From: Microcaldota archaeon
GTDB lineage: Archaea; Micrarchaeota; Micrarchaeia; Micrarchaeales; Micrarchaeaceae
Reading direction: 5' to 3'
Length of the DNA: 46,166 bases
NCBI GenBank assembly: GCA_021792395.1
Contig: JAJYUR010000008.1
Location: forward strand, 1-46,166
The notes beneath the pieces were generated by a model. It searched no databases and was not told the DNA's origin. It was given only the letters and a program-made list of their open reading frames with translations. Numbering within the stretch: the stretch's first letter is position 1; every line of letters starts with the position of its first letter. Below, piece after piece: positions 23,743 to 31,807 of the stretch. Made by a program: the position numbers and the translations under genes.

Positions 23743-24867
23743 ATGCCAGGCATGCGCGGGGTTTCAACCATCGAATTGGCTGCAATCGTATCTGAGCTTC
23801 AATCGGTCAAGGGATTTTACCTGGAGAAGTTTTACGAGGCTGGAAACGGCGAATTCAGGATTAAGATAAAGAATAGGGAGAAATACCTGAATATAAAGTC
23901 CATGCTTGGAAAATCGCTGAACATCACAAAATACATAGAAAAAGCCGACCAGCCCACTAATTTTGCCATAGCAGTACGTAAAAGGATTGAAGGGTCAGTC
24001 ATAGAATCCGTAGAGCAATATAACAATGATAGAGTGGCAATTTTTAGGCTTAGGAAAGGAGAGGGCAGGTCGAATCTTATATTTGAGCTTTTCGGCAAGG
24101 GCAATCTCGTGCTCACTGATGAAAACATGCTCATTGATATAGCATATATTTACCATGAGTTCAAAGACAGAAGTGTCATGCATGGGAAGGAATATAAGGC
24201 CCCTGAGAATACTCCGATAACGATGGCCAACATGGATGCATTGAGCAATTTTTTGGCATCAATACCGAAAGAAGACCCGCGCGGACGGCGCAGTGCAGTA
24301 TCTGTTCTTTCGACGACCGTTAATATAGGCGCCTTATACGTAGAGAACATGCTTAATGAGCTAGGTATAGATCCAAAATCCAATTATAGCGCATTGCCGA
24401 CCGCACGCACTAAGGATATCGAGGGCCTTGCAGTGAAATTGCTAGGTTATATAAAGAATCCAAAACCTAGGATATATAGAGATGAAAGTTACGTAGACTA
24501 TGCAATATGCGACATAATCAAATATTCGGCATTAACGAAGACTGAATTAGGAAGCATGTCTGAAATGCTTGACGAGTCAGATTATGCTACCACAGACATG
24601 TTTGAAAAGCATGAAAACAAGGAGCTTATCGAGCTGTCAGGCAGCATAGAAAAACAGAAAAGGATACTTGAAGAGGCGCTTCCAGGCGTATCAGATGCTA
24701 AGGAGGCTGGCGAAAAACTTATACGTAATATGAACTTGGTAAATGAAATAATATTTAAAGCAAGAAGCAACAAGCATATTTCAGTAAAGGAATTACAGGA
24801 CGAATTCCCCGACACTATAATAAAGGATATCGATCTGAAGAATAAGACAGTGACATTGGAGTTGTAG
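23743..24867 (+). CDS. RqcH/NEMF-like protein lacking the NFACT-R domain
   Basis: The family rescues stalled ribosomes by binding the peptidyl-tRNA on the split large subunit. Residues about 1-200 match the NFACT-N domain (VSTIELAAIVSELQ, ELFGKGNLVLTD, AIAVRKRI). A helix-hairpin-helix-like segment follows at about 200-225, then a coiled-coil region (about 280-335). Full archaeal homologues are about 600-650 residues and end with the tRNA-binding NFACT-R domain. This one stops after TIIKDIDLKNKTVTLEL, exactly at that boundary. The reading frame is otherwise intact. It starts four bases after GGGP synthase and ends ten bases before rnz. Confidence 0.85.
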   Translation: MPGMRGVSTIELAAIVSELQSVKGFYLEKFYEAGNGEFRIKIKNREKYLNIKSMLGKSLNITKYIEKADQPTNFAIAVRKRIEGSVIESVEQYNNDRVAIFRLRKGEGRSNLIFELFGKGNLVLTDENMLIDIAYIYHEFKDRSVMHGKEYKAPENTPITMANMDALSNFLASIPKEDPRGRRSAVSVLSTTVNIGALYVENMLNELGIDPKSNYSALPTARTKDIEGLAVKLLGYIKNPKPRIYRDESYVDYAICDIIKYSALTKTELGSMSEMLDESDYATTDMFEKHENKELIELSGSIEKQKRILEEALPGVSDAKEAGEKLIRNMNLVNEIIFKARSNKHISVKELQDEFPDTIIKDIDLKNKTVTLEL

Positions 24868-24877
24868 TTGCATTATC

Positions 24878-25768
24878 ATGATCAAGCTTACCATATTGGG
24901 CACATCTGGCTCAGCGCCGACAAAGGAGCGAAACCTCAGTGGGATGGCTCTGCAGTTTGATGGAAACCTGTTCCTTTTTGACTGCGGCGAAGGCACACAG
25001 AGGCAGATGTTCAAGTACGGACTCAACATATCAAAACTGAAGGCAATATTCATAACACACATGCATGGCGACCATGTGATAGGCATTGCAGGATTAGCTA
25101 GGACGCTCTCCCTTTACAAAAGGACTGCGCCGCTCACGATCTTTGTACCACATGGATTCGAAGAAAATGCAAAGATGCTTATAAAATTTGACAATGCAAC
25201 TTTTACCTATGAGATAATAGTAAAAGGAGTGAAGGGGGGGAATATCCTTTCAGGAGATGGATTCGAAATCAGGGCGTTCGCACTGAGGCATTCGGTAATG
25301 GATTATGGATATATTTTCAAGGAGTCTGACAAATGGCATTTTATGAAGCAGAAATGTAAGGAGTTGGGCGTAAAGGGGGATATGTTCAAGAAGCTTGAAA
25401 AGATGAAGCAGATAGCCTTAGGAAAGAAGACGGTACGTTTTAAGGATGTGACGACATTCGAGCTTGGCAAAAAGATAGTGTATGCTACTGACACTAGACC
25501 TTCAAAGAGCACAGTAAAAGCAGCTGAAGGCGCAGACGTACTACTTCATGAATCCACATATGATGATGCAATGGCAAAGCTAGCGAAAGAGAGGATGCAT
25601 TCGACATCTGGAGAAGCTGCAAAAGTTGCAAAGGATGCAAAGGTCAAGAAGCTCATTCTCTTCCACTTCAGCACAAGATATAAAAATACTGAAGAGTTAT
25701 TAAAAGATGCAAAAAGCGTATTCCCGGAATCATATCTGGCGAACGACGGCATGCAGATAGATATATAG
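24878..25768 (+). CDS. rnz: Ribonuclease Z (tRNA 3' endonuclease)
   Basis: RNase Z cuts pre-tRNA after the discriminator base. Metallo-beta-lactamase motif HMHGDH gives ligands H61, H63, D65, H66. Other ligands are in ALRHSVMDYG, YATDTRP and FHFSTRY. At 296 residues it is the short type. The stop TAG ends at 25768, directly before the first base of the tRNA-Val gene; RNase P would cut exactly after the stop codon if the two are co-transcribed. CCA is not encoded, so this organism adds it after RNase Z cleavage. Confidence 0.95.
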   Translation: MIKLTILGTSGSAPTKERNLSGMALQFDGNLFLFDCGEGTQRQMFKYGLNISKLKAIFITHMHGDHVIGIAGLARTLSLYKRTAPLTIFVPHGFEENAKMLIKFDNATFTYEIIVKGVKGGNILSGDGFEIRAFALRHSVMDYGYIFKESDKWHFMKQKCKELGVKGDMFKKLEKMKQIALGKKTVRFKDVTTFELGKKIVYATDTRPSKSTVKAAEGADVLLHESTYDDAMAKLAKERMHSTSGEAAKVAKDAKVKKLILFHFSTRYKNTEELLKDAKSVFPESYLANDGMQIDI

Positions 25769-25840
25769 GGGCTCGTAGTCGATTGGTAAGACGTCACGTT
25801 GACAACGTGAAGATACGGAGTTCGATTCTCCGCGGGCCCA
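25769..25840 (+). tRNA. tRNA-Val (GAC anticodon)
   Basis: All four arms fold: a 7-bp acceptor (GGGCTCG with CGGGCCC, one G-U pair), a D stem GTC/GAC with loop containing GG, a 5-bp anticodon stem TCACG/CGTGA around loop TTGACAA, a five-base variable region, and T stem CGGAG/CTCCG with loop TTCGATT. The anticodon is GAC, so valine. The discriminator is A and CCA is not encoded. There is no intron. Its first base follows the rnz stop codon directly. Confidence 0.95.
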
Positions 25841-25950
25841 AATAAAGCAGGCTCCTAAAAAATAACTGTTACCAAAGCAAATTCACACATTGGGAATGCA
25901 ATATCTAGACAAACACATTATACGCTTGTAATAAATAGCTGAATATCAAT

Positions 25951-25972
25951 TGTAATTATATGTTCAATTACA
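25951..25972. promoter_or_regulatory. Inverted repeat centred on the ligase start codon
   Basis: TGTAATT-N8-AATTACA surrounds ATG 25960-25962. It could be a repressor site near the transcript start or a short RNA stem that masks the start. Seven bases in AT-rich sequence may be chance. Confidence 0.3.
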
Positions 25973-26892
25973 GGTATTTAGGTGCAAACAGGCTTTCTAT
26001 ACACAATAATATGGCATTGGAAGAATATGCACTTAACGAATCTGCATTGCACAACTTAGCGACGATAAGATTCTGGGAGGTCGACAAGGACTCCGCGGTC
26101 ATAGGTTACGGCGAATCAAAGGGCAATATACTTAAGGAAGATAAAAGTTTTGACATTGCAAGAAGAATCACAGGTGGATCACATGTGCAATTCGACAAAA
26201 ACTGCCTTGCATACAGCTTCACCGTTCCGAGAGATGGCAGTTTTAAGCATTTCAACGATATGAGGAAATTTTTTGCCGAAAGGATAACAAACGCGCTGAT
26301 AGGCTTAGGTATCGATGGTGCGGAAGCAGATAATAGAGCATCGACTATAAATGTGGATGGCAAGGTAATAGCAAGCCATGCGATATTCTGGGGAGTTGAA
26401 AGCGCATTGCTTCATGGATTAATCCTTGTAGACCATTATGATGTAGACAGAATAATTGAAAGGATGCTCTTGAAGGAAAGGGTGATAGGCAGACATACAT
26501 ATGCTGAATACGACGCGCTGAAAGGAATGCCAGTAGCAAAGGAACTGGTAAACGGAATACCATTTGGCATCAACGAAGATAAGAAACTTGAATATGTAAA
26601 AGGCAGGATATGCAGCAGTGTATTATCAGAAGTCGCTGAAGGGCATTATAAGGCAGAGGGAATAGATGATTATACTATAAACAGCGCAATGAAACTTGCC
26701 GAGACGAGACATATTGGCTCCCCATGGGTAGAAAAAAGATACCCAGCGTATGAGAATGATGAAGTAGATGCAATACCTGGAGAAGAGCTTGCTGGAAGCT
26801 TAAAAAGGAATCTTGGATACTGTATGTATATAGAGGTCCCTGACAAGGATTTCTCCAAAATGACCCTGCCAAAAGAAGAGCTTCATGAATAA
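25960..26892 (+). CDS. Lipoate-protein ligase A-like
   Basis: The BPL/LplA fold is shown by RFWEVDKDSAVIGYGESKG, RRITGGSHVQFD (usual RRxTGGG with the last Gly changed to Ser) and the catalytic Lys region DGKVIASHA. The C-terminal part contains the small LplA accessory motif LAETRHIGSPWVE. It probably attaches lipoate (or an analogue such as octanoate) to carrier proteins. No lipoyl-domain protein is visible in this window. A TATA box near 25929 precedes ATG 25960, which lies inside a 7-base inverted repeat. The ligase type is not certain. Confidence 0.82.
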   Translation: MFNYRYLGANRLSIHNNMALEEYALNESALHNLATIRFWEVDKDSAVIGYGESKGNILKEDKSFDIARRITGGSHVQFDKNCLAYSFTVPRDGSFKHFNDMRKFFAERITNALIGLGIDGAEADNRASTINVDGKVIASHAIFWGVESALLHGLILVDHYDVDRIIERMLLKERVIGRHTYAEYDALKGMPVAKELVNGIPFGINEDKKLEYVKGRICSSVLSEVAEGHYKAEGIDDYTINSAMKLAETRHIGSPWVEKRYPAYENDEVDAIPGEELAGSLKRNLGYCMYIEVPDKDFSKMTLPKEELHE

Positions 26893-26902
26893 TGTTTTTT
26901 AC

Positions 26903-26917
26903 AGCATGGCACATGCT
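26903..26917. terminator. Short inverted repeat between convergent genes
   Basis: AGCATG-GCA-CATGCT lies between the ligase and the leftward 203-residue gene, preceded by a T6 run at 26895-26900 that could end rightward transcription on its own. Its role is tentative. Confidence 0.3.
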
Positions 26918-26933
26918 ATAAACGCTTGTTGAC

Positions 26934-27545
26934 CTATTCCTCTTTTTGCTTATGATGGGAGTCCATAGACAGATACACTCTTTTTTCTATGGCTTTCTTG
27001 TCCTTATACTCTTCAATTATCTGCTCTACAGCTTTGGACATATAGTTCCTTTTTAGGTAAGTCGAAAGTTTTTGCTTTGAAAAAGAATTGAATTGATTTT
27101 TATCTACTTTAAACGATTCTAAAATTGAGACTATGTCATATACTACGCTCTCGTTTATTATGTAATAAGGGTTCAATTTTATCCTATCAAATTCTATCCC
27201 GTATTTGTCTTTTATTGCTGCATATTTTCCAAGCCGCTCTGAATCCATATTCAATACGATGTCGCCGTATTCATTTTTCCTGAGAAGACCCATCTCCTTA
27301 AATTTTTGCTCGTTTTGCATTATCATTTCTTGTATCTCGCGGTCTACTTTGCCGCGCTTTGCGTGCGCCTTGAATATATCTTTAGTGAGTTCTCCGCGCT
27401 TCACGACCAGCACGAAAAGATCTTCAAATTTCTTTTCTTCAGACCTAAGCAGGCTTTCATTCTCGATTTTCTGCCAGTACAGGTCATTCGACTTTATTGT
27501 TGCTTCGTCTATCTTCCTGTTTTTAATATTAGTCTTATTGGACAT
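26934..27545 (-). CDS. Hypothetical protein, 203 aa, helical
   Basis: I do not recognise it. It is charged and mostly helical with a basic, Lys-rich N-terminus and no membrane segment. DREIQEMIMQNEQKFKEMGLLR and YGDIVLNM (about 70-105) could be a winged-helix-like hairpin, but this is not firm. Its ATG at 27545 directly follows the stop of the agmatinase-like gene (TGA-ATG), with AAAGGTG five bases before it, so the two are translated from one transcript. A link to polyamine control is only context. Confidence 0.65.
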   Translation of the reverse strand: MSNKTNIKNRKIDEATIKSNDLYWQKIENESLLRSEEKKFEDLFVLVVKRGELTKDIFKAHAKRGKVDREIQEMIMQNEQKFKEMGLLRKNEYGDIVLNMDSERLGKYAAIKDKYGIEFDRIKLNPYYIINESVVYDIVSILESFKVDKNQFNSFSKQKLSTYLKRNYMSKAVEQIIEEYKDKKAIEKRVYLSMDSHHKQKEE

Positions 27546-28421
27546 TCATGCACCTTTCATAGTATATCCTATGATTAGATACGCCAATTTTGCAGCAGTG
27601 TAATTCGGATAGCTTAGCGATGGCAGCGGACTGAGCTCGGTCATGTCGATGCCCAGGATGTCTTTTTCCTTTATCACAAGCTTTAGTATATCGGATAGCT
27701 GGCTGAAGCGCATACCGTCAGGTTCGGGCGTACCTACGCTAGGCATTTCGGACGGATCCAATGCGTCAAGATCCAATGTGATATACACCTTCTTCTTGGT
27801 CATTTCGATGGCTTTTCTGGCTATTTCAACATTTGACATCCCGCGCATGTCTTTCATGTAGAGGATTTCTTTTCCATACCTCTTTGCGCTATCCTCATCC
27901 ACGCTCCTTACGCCTATGCTATAACAGCTTTTTGTTATCTCTCTTGCTCTTGCCATGATGCAGGCATGAGAATATTTTGTGCCCATAAACTCATCCCTTG
28001 AATCCGAATGGGCATCGAAATGCAGTACGCTGAAATCCTTTTCCTTTTTGCCAATAGCATTAATTGCACCGACAGATACAGTATGCTCCCCGCCTATCAA
28101 AAATGGCAGTTTTTTATCTTCCAATATCAAGCTTACCTCCCTTTCAATCCTTTTGACCATATTTTCAGGAGAACTGTAATCGGGAGCCAGCTCGTCAAGC
28201 GTATATATCCCCATCCTGCTTGCGTCTTTGCCTAATTCCTCATTATAGAGCTCCATGTTCCTGCTAGCCTCTATGATTGCATGGGGGCCGTCCTTTGCCC
28301 CAGACTTGTAGCTCAGTGTTGCTTCATAAGGTATCGGAAGTACAACTATCCTTGCGCTTTCGTAGTCCTGGGATTCCAAACCGAATAGGTTGTACTTTGG
28401 CATGGCGTTTAAAATCTGCAT
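27546..28421 (-). CDS. speB: Agmatinase-like (ureohydrolase) enzyme
   Basis: Ureohydrolases use two Mn ions to release urea from agmatine or related guanidines. The metal motifs are present: GGEHTVS, HFDAHSDSRD and DLDALDPS, with SHACIMARA and GTPEPDG for substrate. This fits agmatinase, which makes putrescine for polyamines. Arginase or another guanidine hydrolase remains possible. The ATG at 28421 is preferred because GGGAGTG lies upstream; an in-frame ATG at 28442 would add seven residues. It is divergent to rfcS. Confidence 0.9.
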   Translation of the reverse strand: MQILNAMPKYNLFGLESQDYESARIVVLPIPYEATLSYKSGAKDGPHAIIEASRNMELYNEELGKDASRMGIYTLDELAPDYSSPENMVKRIEREVSLILEDKKLPFLIGGEHTVSVGAINAIGKKEKDFSVLHFDAHSDSRDEFMGTKYSHACIMARAREITKSCYSIGVRSVDEDSAKRYGKEILYMKDMRGMSNVEIARKAIEMTKKKVYITLDLDALDPSEMPSVGTPEPDGMRFSQLSDILKLVIKEKDILGIDMTELSPLPSLSYPNYTAAKLAYLIIGYTMKGA

Positions 28422-28538
28422 GTTAACACTCCCTATTGCCATTATATAATATAAATTACTTATTATTTAGAAAAAGCAGACAAAAAAGCCATAAATACTT
28501 TTAGTTCACATCTTTATGTGATTTCTGTTTGTGATGCT

Positions 28539-29510
28539 ATGCATGCGATTGACCTTCCGTGGACTGAGAAGTACAGGCCAAAAAACCTTAATGAGGTAAT
28601 AGGCCAGAAGCTCATAGTCGAAAGGCTCAAATCGTTCGTAAAGGCAGGCAACTTTCCAAACATGATATTTGCAGGGAGCGCAGGCATTGGCAAAACTACA
28701 TGTGCAATAGCCATGGCAAACGATCTTTATGGCGGCAGCTTTGATGGCGCATTCAAGGAGCTCAATGCAAGCGATTCGCGCGGTATTGATGTCATACGTG
28801 GTCAGGTAAAGGAGTTTGCAAAGACAATATCCATAGCAGACGTCCCTATAAAAATAATATTCCTTGATGAAGCGGATGCGCTTACTGCTGATGCACAGCA
28901 TGCACTTAGGCGCACGATGGAAAAGTTCTCCTCTGAGACCAGGTTTATATTGAGCGCCAATTACGCCAGCAAACTCATAGAGCCCATACAAAGCAGGTGT
29001 GTTGTTTTTAGGTTCAAACCACTTAATGAAGCGGACATGGTTGAATATATAAAGCGAATTTCAGATAGCGAAAAACTCGAAATGAACGAAAAGGCAATTG
29101 AGGCGCTGATATACGTGAGCGATGGAGACTTAAGGAAACTCACAAATGTGCTGCAAAGCGCTGCAATGCAAAGCAAAAAGATAAGCGAACAGGAGGTATA
29201 TGAGGTAGCGGCGAAGGCGCGGCCAAAAGAGATAGTCGCCATGTTAAAATTCGCGATTGATGGGATTTTCGACAAGTCGCGCGACGAATTGAATACGCTT
29301 ATGCTAAAGCACGGGATGAATGCCGAAGACATATTAATGCAATGCTATAAGGAAGTTCAGGGAATGAACATCGATGAAAGGGCTAAATTGGGCATAATAT
29401 CGGATCTAGGCACATACAACTTCCGCATAGTTGAAGGAGCGAATGAGAGAATACAACTTGAAGCGATGCTTGCACATATAGCGCTTACAAACAGCAAATA
29501 CAAAAAATAA
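28539..29510 (+). CDS. rfcS: Replication factor C small subunit
   Basis: The clamp loader opens the PCNA ring at primer-template junctions. Box II WTEKYRPKNLNEVIGQ (about 8-23), Walker A GSAGIGKT (46-53), Walker B FLDEAD (108-113), sensor ILSANY and arginine-finger SRC (152-154) are all present. The C-terminal collar spans about 230-324. ATG 28539 fits family starts and has GTGAT upstream; a GTG at 28518 in the same frame would add seven residues. The large subunit is not in this window. A TATA-like CATAAATAC near 28490 is the likely promoter. Confidence 0.96.
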   Translation: MHAIDLPWTEKYRPKNLNEVIGQKLIVERLKSFVKAGNFPNMIFAGSAGIGKTTCAIAMANDLYGGSFDGAFKELNASDSRGIDVIRGQVKEFAKTISIADVPIKIIFLDEADALTADAQHALRRTMEKFSSETRFILSANYASKLIEPIQSRCVVFRFKPLNEADMVEYIKRISDSEKLEMNEKAIEALIYVSDGDLRKLTNVLQSAAMQSKKISEQEVYEVAAKARPKEIVAMLKFAIDGIFDKSRDELNTLMLKHGMNAEDILMQCYKEVQGMNIDERAKLGIISDLGTYNFRIVEGANERIQLEAMLAHIALTNSKYKK

Positions 29511-29587
29511 TGTAGTGCATCACTGAATTCTTGCATGGGCATCTTCCCGTGGCGTTATACCTATTTACATGCGTAAGAGAAGAAACC

Positions 29588-29655
29588 TATTTAAAGCTTG
29601 GCATTCCATTTTGGAATGTGATATTATGAATGGAGGACCAAACGGCGGAGGATGA
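29588..29655 (+). other. Possible short transcript or tiny Gly-rich peptide ORF
   Basis: A good TATA box, TATTTAAAG at 29588-29596, is followed 30 bases later by ATG 29626 of a nine-residue ORF (MNGGPNGGG). A CATTCC-N5-GGAATG hairpin (29602-29618) lies between. The intergenic gap 29511-29699 has no larger gene. This may be a small RNA, a leader peptide or chance. Confidence 0.25.
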
Positions 29656-29699
29656 AGAAAAACCTGTTTGAATATTTATTATTCTACTTTTTATGCTAG

Positions 29700-31148
29700 T
29701 TATACTTGTTGCTTGAATATCCTTTTTGTAACTTTTCTTGCGTGTAGCGCGTAATCCGTTCTCTCCTTAGGCTCCACCGATTTTCTTCTTAAAAGGCCTT
29801 CATATTGTATGCTGTATAGGTTATCAAACTTCCTATAATTTATGCTGCCTATGAGTATTTCGCTTACAATCATATAATCGGATCTTATGCCGCTTAATAT
29901 ACTGTTTAACTCTCTTTGGACATCGTCCAGCTGTCCGTCTTCGTATATCGGAAGCAGGTACATTATCCCGTCAGGAGTCTCGAAATCGCATATATACGAA
30001 AACCTGTTCAGCGTAGATTCGGGTTCGCCTATCACGTACTTGCGATGCACATCACGCGTATCAAGAAATTGGGCTTTGTTCAATATGTCTATCATTATTA
30101 TACCGTTATACTTCATGTTGGGCTTTTGTATTGATATTGTTGGGCGCAATATTACATTTGCCTCTTCGCCGGAAAGCCGTTCGTATGCATTTTTTGCGCT
30201 TCCATAGGGCATCTGGTATTTTTTGTCTATTTCCGCAAAGCTAATTCTGCTATTGACGTTGAATTCTTTTAGAACTGCATACTCTCTATGTCTAATATCG
30301 GATTTTGAAGGCTTTGGATGCTCTTTTGTCCTGTGCCATACCCTTTCCTTTATTATATTGAAGAAATTCTCTCGTATAGGGACAAATCCGTAGTCTTCTT
30401 CTACGGGAGTTACCCGCCATTCTGATTGAATATTAATAAGTTGGTTGCTTTTCCGTATGCGGTCAAGCATGTTTGCCAAAACTTCATTGTTTTCTGCTAC
30501 GCAATATACTATCATGTCGTAAATGCCCTTGGTAAGTATTGCCAGCTGCACTCTGTCTTCACTTTCTAAAGCATTTTTGAGTCCGCTTGGACTTGGCATG
30601 GCATCTATGAACTTAACCAAAATGAAATATTTCGAAAAGCCCAGATTGATGACATTTATCTCTTCTGTGTATTTTATTCCGAATTCGCTTTCCGCCCTTT
30701 TTATTATATATGGCAGATTTTTTATTGGAATTTTCGTTATTTTACTCAGGATTTTATAAGGTATCCTGGAGTTCATGCTCAATGCAGTTATTAATTTTAT
30801 ATCATGCCCATTTATCGTTCCATTAGGGGCTATATGAAAATTTTTGCTGTTTTTTGATTCATACTCTAGCTTCTGATTTAGGTTGGAAATCTTTTCTATA
30901 TAATTTTCTTCTATAACGCGGAGGCTTTCAGGCTTGTTTCTCTGCTTTGCCGGCACCATAAGCCCGTCATCAGTTATCCACCCCAAATAATGCGAAATCT
31001 TTTTTGATCTCCCTGCCTCTGCATCATATCTGCTTGTGGCTTCGAATACGCAGAACCGCTTATTAAGGTGCTTTAGCTCTATGTATGAGCCGTATGCAAT
31101 TTTTAAGGCTTCAAACGTTCTTTTAATTTTTTCAGGGATATCCGCCAT
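29700..31148 (-). CDS. Duplicated Lrp/AsnC-like regulator with transposase-like N-terminus
   Basis: Residues about 25-75 (IELKHLNKRFCVFEATSRYD, then ISHYLGWITDDGLMVP) resemble the N-terminal domain of IS1634/IS4-type transposases. About 112-275 looks like an Lrp-like unit: a helix-turn-helix (IKLITALSMNSRIPYKILS) followed by a RAM-like effector domain (YFILVKFIDAMPSPSGL). About 300-460 looks like a second such unit (REYAVLKEFNVNSRISFAEI). One chain could thus mimic an Lrp dimer. Its targets and ligand are unknown. It is a single gene, convergent with rfcS and divergent from the RAM-like gene at 31487, which may be regulated by it. Confidence 0.75.
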   Translation of the reverse strand: MADIPEKIKRTFEALKIAYGSYIELKHLNKRFCVFEATSRYDAEAGRSKKISHYLGWITDDGLMVPAKQRNKPESLRVIEENYIEKISNLNQKLEYESKNSKNFHIAPNGTINGHDIKLITALSMNSRIPYKILSKITKIPIKNLPYIIKRAESEFGIKYTEEINVINLGFSKYFILVKFIDAMPSPSGLKNALESEDRVQLAILTKGIYDMIVYCVAENNEVLANMLDRIRKSNQLINIQSEWRVTPVEEDYGFVPIRENFFNIIKERVWHRTKEHPKPSKSDIRHREYAVLKEFNVNSRISFAEIDKKYQMPYGSAKNAYERLSGEEANVILRPTISIQKPNMKYNGIIMIDILNKAQFLDTRDVHRKYVIGEPESTLNRFSYICDFETPDGIMYLLPIYEDGQLDDVQRELNSILSGIRSDYMIVSEILIGSINYRKFDNLYSIQYEGLLRRKSVEPKERTDYALHARKVTKRIFKQQV

Positions 31149-31460
31149 GCAGCATCATTTATAATAAATTATACATATATTTAAAGATTTCCATTAGTTT
31201 TTATTTTTTGAGATCTTTCATGTATAGTATTTTTATTATAAACCAATGGGTATATAATTTAAAATTTAAGCCGATTTCGCAAAAATTGATTATTATTATA
31301 AAATAGTATTAGACTAAATGGAGCATATATTCTAGTTGCCTTTATATAAAACGCCTTCCATAGATTATATCATTGGTGGTAGGGTGGATTTCATACAGAA
31401 TAGGATATTTACGGCATGTATCGCTTCCTATGTCTCATTTTCCCACATTGTTCTCCCTGC
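31149..31460 (+). promoter_or_regulatory. Promoter and leader region of the RAM-like gene
   Basis: A gene-free, AT-rich stretch contains CTTTATATAAAAC at 31340-31352, a TATA box. Transcription would begin near 31371 and give a leader of about 115 bases, long for this genome. An in-frame TTG at 31373 would make it leaderless but adds 38 residues that do not look protein-like. No other gene is seen in 31149-31486. Confidence 0.5.
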
Positions 31461-31489
31461 CATCAACATCCCCTGATGGTGTGTTGATG
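31461..31489 (+). promoter_or_regulatory. Leader hairpin masking the start codon
   Basis: CATCAACA-N13-TGTTGATG forms an eight-pair stem whose 3' strand ends in the start ATG (31487-31489), and the loop holds the GGTG ribosome site (31478-31481). Opening would free the start. This could be a thermosensor, protein-controlled switch or attenuator. Confidence 0.45.
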
Positions 31490-31807
31490 AATGGAAATAA
31501 AAAACCGAATAATGTGCATATGCGCGGCGCATTCCACAAGTTTTATCTTCTGAAGCCTAAGCATACCGCAAAACTCAAAGACGTTGCAGACAGCATAATG
31601 AACCTCAAGGACGTCCAGGAACTGTATCTAACTGAAGGAGACTATGGGTTCATGCTGAAAACCCGTTTTTCCGACAATAAGAAGCCGGATGAAGTAGAGA
31701 GATACCTCATGAAGAACGTAGACCCGAAATTCGGGGCAATGGTGAGCTATTATAGATTGAAGAAGGTTGCAGAGAGGAACTCAAAAACTAATGAGGTAAT
31801 GAAATGA
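31487..31807 (+). CDS. Stand-alone RAM/AsnC-like effector domain protein
   Basis: A 106-residue protein with the alternating beta-alpha-beta pattern of Lrp effector (RAM) domains: AFHKFYLLKPKHTAKLKDV, MNLKDVQELYLTEGDYGFML and MVSYYRLKKV. It lacks a helix-turn-helix. Stand-alone RAM proteins in archaea modulate Lrp regulators or bind amino acids. It lies divergent from the duplicated Lrp-like regulator, a natural partner. ATG 31487 is chosen for its GGTG site. It overlaps the next gene in ATGA. Confidence 0.65.
   Translation: MNGNKKPNNVHMRGAFHKFYLLKPKHTAKLKDVADSIMNLKDVQELYLTEGDYGFMLKTRFSDNKKPDEVERYLMKNVDPKFGAMVSYYRLKKVAERNSKTNEVMK

Noticed and set aside
29626-29699. A second 15-residue hydrophobic ORF overlapping the nine-residue frame
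   Set aside because: The GGAGG before its ATG has no spacing, and such short frames arise often by chance.
29700-31148. Insertion sequence suggested by the transposase-like N-terminus
   Set aside because: No DDE or other catalytic domain, no terminal inverted repeats and no target duplication seen; the rest of the protein is regulator-like.
31373-31486. N-terminal extension of the RAM-like protein from TTG 31373
   Set aside because: The extra 38 residues look like translated leader (His, Pro, Ser-rich, no domain), and a good GGTG-ATG pair exists at 31478-31489.
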